Shown piece by piece: positions 1-5,209 of a stretch of 5,209 nt of DNA (its first letter is position 1; each line of letters begins with the position of its first letter). The stretch is taken from NCBI GenBank assembly GCA_025357775.1, contig JANXOQ010000488.1:1-5209 (forward strand), read 5' to 3'. The DNA comes from Ferruginibacter sp. Its GTDB lineage: Bacteria; Bacteroidota; Bacteroidia; Chitinophagales; Chitinophagaceae. A model generated the notes under the pieces. It had not been told where the DNA came from and did not search any database. It saw only the letters and a list, made by a program, of their open reading frames with translations. Made by a program: the position numbers and the translations under genes.

Positions 1-149
1 ATGGAGAACAGGAAGTGCGGCGTGGGCTCAATAAAGATATAAAGTTGAAGAGTGCGACGCCAATGAAGCTAAATAGAAATTGTGAAGCCGGGATTAAAAA
101 AAAAGAAATTAAACCTATCATCAAATTACCCAATCATCACAATAGAATT
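1..149. other. Region upstream of mutS; possible tail of an upstream gene
   Basis: No complete gene is visible here. The mutS reading frame stays open to the left edge, and a GTG at 15 could add 45 residues. That stretch is basic and low in complexity, with several lysine runs, and does not resemble the start of any MutS I know, so I treat it as untranslated leader. Two other plus frames close early (TAA at 32-34 and TAA at 40-42), so either could be the last codons of an upstream gene entering from the left. The first 60 bases are visibly richer in G and C than the rest of the leader, which fits the end of a coding region but does not prove it. I see no tRNA and no convincing promoter. Confidence 0.4.
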
Positions 150-2768
150 ATGGCGAAAGCAATAAGCGAAACTCCTTTAATGCAACAACACAATGCCATA
201 AAGGCTAAATACCCTGATGCGATTTTGCTTTTTAGGGTGGGCGATTTTTATGAAACATTTGGGCAGGATGCGGTGATTACTTCGCAGGTGCTTGGCATAA
301 CGCTTACGAAGCGGAATAATGGTGATGAAAATTCATCTCAGTTGGCAGGGTTTCCGCATCATGCGCTGGATACTTATTTGCATAAGTTGGTGAAGGCGGG
401 TTACAGAGTGGCTATTTGCGACCAACTGGAAGACCCAAAAACGGCAAAGGGAATTGTGAAACGTGGCGTAACAGAATTAGTGACGCCAGGTGTGACCACT
501 AGCGATAAATTGCTAGAGCACAACAGCAATAATTTTTTAGCATCGCTGCATATTACAGAAGAAAAAATTGGTATTGCATTTTTAGATATTTCTACAGGTG
601 AGTTTTTTATAGCGGAAGGCGATAAAGAATATGCCGATAAATTATTGCAGAGTTTACAACCTGCTGAAGTAATTTTTCAGCGCAACAAGCAAAAATATTT
701 TAAAGAAACTTTTGGTAATTCTTTTTTTACCTACGCATTGGATGAATGGATTTTTGCAGAAGTATATGCCAACGAAATTTTGCTGAAACACTTTGGTACA
801 CATAGTTTGAAAGGTTTTGGTGCAGATGGGATGGCGGTGGGTATTATTGCTGCTGGTGCTATTTTGCATTATTTAAAAGATACCGAGCATCCAAATTTAC
901 AACACATTACTTCGTTGCAACGGATAAATAAAGAAGAGCATTTGTGGATGGATAGGTTTACAATTCGCAATTTGGAATTGCTAGGGCCAAATGAAAATAG
1001 TAGTTTGTTTAAAACGATAAACAACACAGTATCGCCCATGGGTGCAAGATTAATGAAGCGTTGGATGTTGATGCCACTGAATGAATTGTATAGAATAAAC
1101 GAGCGGCTAAATGCGGTAGAATTTTTTATTAAAGAAACTGATACTCGCAATAATATTACCAAACACATAAAACAAGCGGGTGATGTAGAAAGGCTGGCCG
1201 CAAAGGTGCCGCTGAAAAAAATAAACCCAAGAGAAGTGTTGCAAGTAGCTAAAGGATTGCAACAAACGGCTGCTATAAAAATAATATGCGAAGCAAGTAG
1301 CAATGAATATTTGAAACGATTGGGCGATAGTTTGAATAGTTGCGATTATATTTTAAACAAGATATTAAAAGAAATAATTGAAAACCCTCCTGCGGCCGCA
1401 AACAAAGGCGGGCTAATAGCTACAGACATACACGAAGAATTAGATGAACTTAGAAATATTGCAAGTGGTGGTAAAAATTATTTACTAGAATTACAACAAA
1501 AAGAAGCATTGGCTACAGGTATTTCTTCTTTAAAAATAAGTTTTAATAATGTGTTTGGTTATTTTCTTGAAGTAACAAACTTACACAAACCAAAAGTACC
1601 TGATACATGGATACGCAAGCAAACCCTCGCAAATGCGGAGCGTTACATTACGCCTGAGTTAAAAGTATATGAAGAAAAAATTATTGGTGCAGAGGATAAA
1701 ATTTATGCAATAGAGCAACAAATATTTCAAGAGTTGTTAAATGAGTTACAAGACTACATTGCACCTATGCAGGTAAATGCACATGTGATGGCGGTGCTAG
1801 ATAATTTGTGTTGTTTTGCCAACAATGCATTGCAATACAATTATAAAAAACCTTTGTTGCACGATGGGTATGAAATGGACTTGAAAGACAGCAGGCATCC
1901 AGTTATTGAGCGAAACATACCACAAGGTGAATCATACATAAGCAATGATATTTTTTTAGATAATCAAACCAACCAACTCATTATTCTTACTGGACCAAAC
2001 ATGAGTGGTAAGAGTGCTATACTTAGGCAAACGGCATTAATAACTTTGATGGCGCACATGGGAAGTTTTGTGCCTGCATCTGCAGCAAAAATTCCGCTGA
2101 CAGATAAAATATTTACAAGGGTTGGCGCATCGGATAATATAAGCGGTGGCGAAAGTACTTTTATGGTGGAGATGAATGAAACAGCTAGTATCATTAATAA
2201 TCTTACTGCAAGAAGCTTGATTTTGTTAGATGAAATAGGTAGGGGTACATCTACCTACGATGGTATTTCTATTGCATGGAGTATTGCAGAATTTATTCAC
2301 CAAAGTGTGCATGCACCAAAGACATTGTTTGCTACGCATTACCATGAATTGAATGAATTGGAAAATAAATTTGGACGCATAAAAAATTACCACATTACCA
2401 ATAAAGAAGTAGGTAATAAAATAATTTTCTTGCGCAAGCTTGCAGCAGGTGGCAGTACGCATAGTTTTGGTATTCACGTAGCAAGAATGGCGGGTATGCC
2501 GCCAAGCTTGATTGATAGGGCAAATGAAATTTTATTGGAGCTAGAAAAAAAGAATGATACTGACTATGAAAAAGGCAAAGTGCATTCTCCCGACTTAAAA
2601 GAAAAAATGAGAGAAATCGGTATGCCAAAAATGCAATTGAATATTTTTGATGCACACTCTATGACTTTTGAAGAAATAAGAACGATTTTAGAAACAGTGG
2701 ATATAAATAGATTGACACCTGTGGAAGCATTATTGAAATTACAAGAGATAAAAGGTAAGGTAAAATGA
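150..2768 (+). CDS. mutS: DNA mismatch repair ATPase MutS
   Basis: MutS scans newly replicated DNA as a clamp-shaped dimer, binds mismatches and small loops, and uses ATP to become a sliding clamp that recruits MutL. Numbering from the ATG at 150 gives 872 residues, normal for the family. The mismatch-reading Phe-x-Glu motif is F33-Y34-E35 in the N-terminal domain, followed by connector, lever and clamp domains. The C-terminal ATPase is complete: Walker A GPNMSGKS at 615-622, the ABC-type signature region SGGEST at 665-670, Walker B ILLDE ending at D694-E695, and the TH switch at T729-H730. A helix-turn-helix dimerisation region follows, then a sliding-clamp-type peptide QLNIF at 829-833 and a short helical tail. 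The ATG at 150 is chosen because MAKAISETPLMQQHNAIKAK matches the usual MutS beginning, and no Shine-Dalgarno sequence is present at any candidate start. The gene looks intact, with no frameshift or missing catalytic residue. Confidence 0.97.
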   Translation: MAKAISETPLMQQHNAIKAKYPDAILLFRVGDFYETFGQDAVITSQVLGITLTKRNNGDENSSQLAGFPHHALDTYLHKLVKAGYRVAICDQLEDPKTAKGIVKRGVTELVTPGVTTSDKLLEHNSNNFLASLHITEEKIGIAFLDISTGEFFIAEGDKEYADKLLQSLQPAEVIFQRNKQKYFKETFGNSFFTYALDEWIFAEVYANEILLKHFGTHSLKGFGADGMAVGIIAAGAILHYLKDTEHPNLQHITSLQRINKEEHLWMDRFTIRNLELLGPNENSSLFKTINNTVSPMGARLMKRWMLMPLNELYRINERLNAVEFFIKETDTRNNITKHIKQAGDVERLAAKVPLKKINPREVLQVAKGLQQTAAIKIICEASSNEYLKRLGDSLNSCDYILNKILKEIIENPPAAANKGGLIATDIHEELDELRNIASGGKNYLLELQQKEALATGISSLKISFNNVFGYFLEVTNLHKPKVPDTWIRKQTLANAERYITPELKVYEEKIIGAEDKIYAIEQQIFQELLNELQDYIAPMQVNAHVMAVLDNLCCFANNALQYNYKKPLLHDGYEMDLKDSRHPVIERNIPQGESYISNDIFLDNQTNQLIILTGPNMSGKSAILRQTALITLMAHMGSFVPASAAKIPLTDKIFTRVGASDNISGGESTFMVEMNETASIINNLTARSLILLDEIGRGTSTYDGISIAWSIAEFIHQSVHAPKTLFATHYHELNELENKFGRIKNYHITNKEVGNKIIFLRKLAAGGSTHSFGIHVARMAGMPPSLIDRANEILLELEKKNDTDYEKGKVHSPDLKEKMREIGMPKMQLNIFDAHSMTFEEIRTILETVDINRLTPVEALLKLQEIKGKVK

Positions 2769-2773
2769 TTTTT

Positions 2774-2820
2774 GATTGCTGATTTAGCTTAATTAATAGT
2801 GCTAAATTATTTTAGCAATT
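2774..2820. terminator. Nested hairpin between convergent genes, possible weak bidirectional terminator
   Basis: Two inverted repeats are nested here. The inner stem pairs ATTTAGC (2782-2788) with GCTAAAT (2801-2807) around a 12-base loop. The outer stem pairs ATTGCT (2775-2780) with AGCAAT (2814-2819), leaving a small bulge on the right-hand side. It begins 6 bases past the mutS stop and ends 19 bases before the end of the minus-strand gene, the place where a shared terminator would be expected. Against this, the stems are AT-rich and neither side carries a strong run of T after the hairpin, so it would be a poor intrinsic terminator. It could also only be an RNA 3'-end stabiliser. Confidence 0.4.
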
Positions 2821-2838
2821 AATAAAAATGGTAAATTT

Positions 2839-3810
2839 TTACAAAAGTTTTTTCAAATTCCCCTCTTCAAAATATACTTTACACAAAGCACTAGCAACCT
2901 CCAATATTTTTTTAAAAGCATCTGGTTTATTACTGCTTAACGATAACGCATTTTTAATTGCCGTTGCATCTGATACTTTTTGAGTAGCCATAATAGCTTC
3001 TACCAATACCATTATTTTTAAGCCATTATCTTTTAGTGTACCTAGTGATTGTATCATATTGCTCAACGCTAGAAAATAATTTTTCTCCAATTTTAAAGTA
3101 ACATTATTTGCTCCAACTTTTGGCATAATATTAAAAGGAGATGTTACAATTTCTTGCGTAAGATATTTTTTTACATTTTTATCTACTACTTTGTTATCTA
3201 CTAGTTGTATTGCGCCTTGTAATGCTTTCGGGTAAATACTTAGCCACCTTAGCTTTCGCCTAATTTCATGTACATGTATTTCTATATCGGTAAATGGATT
3301 ACCAACTTCGCTGTAAAATTTATTAATAGTTTGTATTGCATTTTCATAAAATATTTTAATAGCCTTTATCTCACTTTCTGGAGATTGCCATTTCATTTTA
3401 TTTAACTTTTTTCTAATTTTATTGGTTCGCAATGGGTCATGGTTTATCCATTTTCCACTTATTAAAGCAGCGTTTAGTTCAACCTGTTTTTCTATAACTT
3501 TTTTTGCTAACCAGTTTTTAATTTCAATTGGTATTTTTTTACTTGCTTTAAATTCATTTGAAAAACTATCATAATAATCAATTGCACCAAGAGCATCCTC
3601 AACTAATTTAAACCTTGCATTTATTTTTAAAAATTTCTTTTCTTCTTGCAAATCTGCGTATAATCTTGCTAAGGCTTCTAGCATAAATACTTTTGTTCTA
3701 CCATCGTTTTTATATAAATACAATGCTGCATTATCAGTTTTAGATGCTGCTAATAAAAGTTCTTCTAATTGTAAAAAATAGTATTCAAATCTTTGTTGTC
3801 CTAGTGTCAT
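2839..3810 (-). CDS. Uncharacterised all-helical protein, possibly CHAD-like
   Basis: I do not recognise this protein with confidence. From the ATG at 3810 it is 323 residues, rich in Lys, Leu, Ala, Asn and Ile, with a heptad-like spacing of hydrophobic residues suggesting a bundle of long helices. It has no signal peptide or membrane segment and is probably cytoplasmic. The most specific signal is HVHEIRRKLRW at residues 179-189, an HxxRxxxR pattern resembling the core helix of CHAD domains, which are helical and bind polyphosphate. A second basic stretch (IRKKLNKMKW, 132-141) lies about 40 residues earlier. The match is short, and the usual double Arg of CHAD is not fully kept, so this stays a suggestion. 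An in-frame ATG at 3876 would add 22 residues, but that stretch contains the leader sequence shared with the neighbouring gene, so 3810 is preferred. It lies downstream of the ATP-grasp-like gene on the same strand and may be cotranscribed with it. Confidence 0.8.
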   Translation of the reverse strand: MTLGQQRFEYYFLQLEELLLAASKTDNAALYLYKNDGRTKVFMLEALARLYADLQEEKKFLKINARFKLVEDALGAIDYYDSFSNEFKASKKIPIEIKNWLAKKVIEKQVELNAALISGKWINHDPLRTNKIRKKLNKMKWQSPESEIKAIKIFYENAIQTINKFYSEVGNPFTDIEIHVHEIRRKLRWLSIYPKALQGAIQLVDNKVVDKNVKKYLTQEIVTSPFNIMPKVGANNVTLKLEKNYFLALSNMIQSLGTLKDNGLKIMVLVEAIMATQKVSDATAIKNALSLSSNKPDAFKKILEVASALCKVYFEEGNLKKLL

Positions 3811-3937
3811 ATTAAAAAGGTTTAAGGTTGTTTTAAGGTATGTAGCTTTGATTATGCAAGGTTTTATGTTTTGCAATTATCAATTACTTTTTGCAAATCG
3901 TCAATTAGCCACTTCTCTTTTACCGCTACCAACTAAA
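3811..3937 (-). other. Intergenic leader between the two minus-strand genes
   Basis: These 127 AT-rich bases separate the ATP-grasp-like gene from the helical-protein gene. Near the right end, on the minus strand, is a GC-richer patch after the stop codon. The part next to the start at 3810 holds the leader repeat described separately. TTGCAA occurs twice and could pair with itself across a 14-base loop, but this is too weak to call a terminator. No clear Bacteroidota promoter (TAnnTTTG with an upstream TTG) is visible, so cotranscription from upstream remains possible. If the alternative start at 3876 were used, the gap would shrink to 61 bases. Confidence 0.45.
3812..3829 (-). repeat. Leader repeat, copy 1, before the helical-protein gene
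   Basis: On the minus strand this reads AACCTTAAACCTTTTTAA and ends two bases before the ATG at 3810. It matches copy 2 before the ATG at 5128 except for one extra C. The piece TTTAAGGT on the plus strand is repeated again 11 bases further upstream of the gene (3821-3828 and 3832-3839), so this copy is partly tandem. It could be a translation-start element, a protein-binding site or a trace of duplication. Its position against the ATG supports the start at 3810. Confidence 0.6.
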
Positions 3938-5128
3938 TTATTGTTCAAAAAATGCAATTGTACCACCCACCCAAGTTTTGTCTTTATTGTACCTTGTACC
4001 AATCATTTTCCCTTTGCTTAATCTTGCTAAGTTATGAACAGCTATTGGTCTTTTCCACTCTGGTTTCCAAAAATAAAATAATCTTATTTCAGCTTTAGCA
4101 GGTTCATCCATTGTTTTTATAACTGCAGCATAATCTACTTTGCGTTGCAGTATCCAATTTTCGGGGTCTGTTATTTTTTCAATATCAGCTTGTGTTACGT
4201 CTATCACTACCCCCATGCCAGCAAAAGAAAATAATGGTTTTAAAACATACTCTTCAAGATTTACTGGCTGTGCTATTTCGTTTAAGAAAAAAGTGTCTGG
4301 TACGTAATCATTATCTATAAATGGTAATGTAAATTTACTTATCCTGTAAAACCAATTAGGGTGAGGCACCCATTCTACATCATACTCTTTTGTTAAATCT
4401 ACAATTGCTTCTAGCCCTCCTTGCTGTTGCAAATCATCAAAAATTAAACGATTATAAATTCTTTTTACAATTTGCTTTTCTCCATTTTTATTCTCATAAT
4501 ACAATATTTTTTTATCTGCCTTTAATTCAGTTATACAAACTGTTTCAATGCCAAGTATTTTTTTTGTGGCATAAAAATCTATTCTTGTTTTTTGTTTTTC
4601 AGGAAAAATTTCTAACAAAATAACTTCGTCCATAATATGATTGCCAATAATAATATCTTTTAGTAATTGTATGTAGCTTTCTTTATTGTAACCATTTAAA
4701 TAAGAAGAATGTGTGCTTGGCAGGTTAGCATACTTAGCTGTAAGTTCACTATGAAATGCTTGAAAAGCATACAATGTAGGAAAGCCTTGCATCTCTATTA
4801 ACTGTGGTTCGTAGCCTCCTTTTCCATCATTACAAATACCAAAGTCAAATACAATCATTTCTGCATGTCCTTCCTCACCATTCACTCTCACATCTTTAGG
4901 TATACTTCTTTCCGTGAGTTCTGTAAAATTAGGAGCTACAATTACATCAATAATATCTTCACAAGCTTCTAACATTTTTTTAGTAAAATCTTTGGGTATA
5001 AAAAGCGGCGTTTCAGCATTTCTAAAATCTAATGAGCCGGGTTGTATAGCTTCTACTTCTGCTAAGTATGCAGTATATTTCTCTTGAGAAAAGTTTTTAT
5101 TAAAATTATCTCTTAATTCTTTTTGCAT
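3938..5128 (-). CDS. ATP-grasp-like protein, possible carboxylate-amine ligase of unknown substrate
   Basis: The 396-residue product resembles ATP-grasp enzymes, which activate a carboxylate as an acyl phosphate and join it to an amine or thiol. The C-terminal half carries the pattern: YVLKPLFSFAGMGVVI at 294-309 with probable ATP-contacting K297 and a glycine loop, the hinge-like NWILQRKVDY at 324-333, the probable metal-binding EIR at 347-349, and a final GTRYN and GG at 377-389. The N-terminal half has a conserved-looking acidic stretch, EPQLIEMQGFPT at 107-118, resembling the substrate-side loop of circularly permuted ATP-grasp proteins such as glutathionylspermidine synthase, and KRIYNRLIFDDL at 222-233 also fits that group. 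The loop has AG where many relatives have GG. The substrate cannot be read from sequence. There is no signal peptide or membrane segment, so it is probably cytosolic. The ATG at 5128 is the only good start and carries the shared leader. The helical-protein gene follows on the same strand. Confidence 0.88.
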   Translation of the reverse strand: MQKELRDNFNKNFSQEKYTAYLAEVEAIQPGSLDFRNAETPLFIPKDFTKKMLEACEDIIDVIVAPNFTELTERSIPKDVRVNGEEGHAEMIVFDFGICNDGKGGYEPQLIEMQGFPTLYAFQAFHSELTAKYANLPSTHSSYLNGYNKESYIQLLKDIIIGNHIMDEVILLEIFPEKQKTRIDFYATKKILGIETVCITELKADKKILYYENKNGEKQIVKRIYNRLIFDDLQQQGGLEAIVDLTKEYDVEWVPHPNWFYRISKFTLPFIDNDYVPDTFFLNEIAQPVNLEEYVLKPLFSFAGMGVVIDVTQADIEKITDPENWILQRKVDYAAVIKTMDEPAKAEIRLFYFWKPEWKRPIAVHNLARLSKGKMIGTRYNKDKTWVGGTIAFFEQ

Positions 5129-5130
5129 TG

Positions 5131-5147
5131 TTAAAAAGTTTAAGGTT
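5131..5147 (-). repeat. Leader repeat, copy 2, before the ATP-grasp-like gene
   Basis: On the minus strand this reads AACCTTAAACTTTTTAA, ending two bases before the ATG at 5128. It is the partner of the sequence before the helical-protein gene, with a single-base deletion. In both cases the element occupies the place where a ribosome would land, and neither copy contains a Shine-Dalgarno core. Confidence 0.6.
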
Positions 5148-5183
5148 TAATGTTCAAAGTTTTAAAATAAAAAATAATAATAA

Positions 5184-5209
5184 TTACAGATTTAATTCTG
5201 AAGCTGTAA
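5184..5209. repeat. Short inverted repeat at the right edge
   Basis: TTACAG at 5184-5189 and CTGTAA at 5204-5209 are perfect reverse complements with a 14-base spacer, and a competing inner pair CAGA/TCTG lies at 5187-5190 and 5197-5200. It lies about 56 bases upstream of the minus-strand start at 5128. It could be an operator, part of a terminator for a gene beyond the edge, or chance. The window ends on its last base, so any extension of the stem is not visible. Confidence 0.35.

Noticed and set aside
40..47. TAAAGTTG, one mismatch from the Bacteroidota -7 promoter element TAnnTTTG
   Set aside because: No TTG-type -33 element stands at the right distance, and a single near match in AT-rich DNA is expected by chance.
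19..61. GGCGT and ACGCC inverted repeat in the mutS leader
   Set aside because: It is only five base pairs with a 33-base loop and has no tRNA, riboswitch or terminator features.
654..2655. Several minus-strand open frames of 70-145 codons inside mutS
   Set aside because: They lie wholly within the well-supported MutS coding region, have cysteine/phenylalanine-rich improbable compositions and show no recognisable motif.
3811..3876. 22-residue N-terminal extension of the helical protein from the ATG at 3876
   Set aside because: It would place the shared leader repeat inside the coding region, and the extra residues look like translated leader.
4390..4623. Plus-strand open frame of 77 codons inside the ATP-grasp-like gene
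   Set aside because: It is the antisense of a convincing coding region and its Phe/Leu-rich product is what the complement of lysine-rich codons produces.
5155..5162. AAACTTTG on the minus strand, a possible -7 element for the ATP-grasp-like gene
   Set aside because: The first position does not match TAnnTTTG, and no -33 TTG lies upstream, so it cannot be called a promoter from sequence alone.

Overview
The window looks like chromosomal DNA from an AT-rich member of the Bacteroidota, possibly a Chitinophagaceae or Sphingobacteriia-like organism. The reasons are the MutS sequence style (N-terminus around LLFRVGDFYETFG, Walker A written GPNMSGKSA, a QLNIF clamp-type motif near the C-terminus), the lack of recognisable Shine-Dalgarno sequences before any of the three genes, and lysine/asparagine/isoleucine-rich proteins in low-GC DNA. 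The lineage call rests on remembered family features, not on a search.

Layout. Bases 1-149 are a leader or the extreme tail of an upstream gene. The mutS frame is open across it, but the real start is most likely the ATG at 150. Bases 150-2768 (+) encode a complete 872-residue MutS mismatch-repair ATPase with all its nucleotide-binding motifs. Bases 2769-2838 are a short convergent intergenic region holding a nested hairpin that could act as a weak two-way terminator. Bases 2839-3810 (-) encode a lysine-rich, all-helical protein of unknown function with one HxxRxxxR motif reminiscent of CHAD domains. Bases 3938-5128 (-) encode a 396-residue protein whose C-terminal half reads like an ATP-grasp ligase, possibly of the circularly permuted glutathionylspermidine-synthase type. 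Bases 5129-5209 are an AT-rich leader for that gene, with an inverted repeat at the window edge.

Gene relations. The two minus-strand genes run in the same direction, ligase-like gene first, separated by 127 bases. Each is preceded almost directly at its ATG by nearly the same 17-18 base sequence. This argues that they are expressed in a related way and helps to fix the start of the helical protein. They converge on mutS, and nothing in the sequence links them to mismatch repair. No mobile element, CRISPR array, RNA gene or obvious horizontally acquired block was seen. The most interesting content is the uncharacterised ATP-grasp-like/helical gene pair with its duplicated leader.
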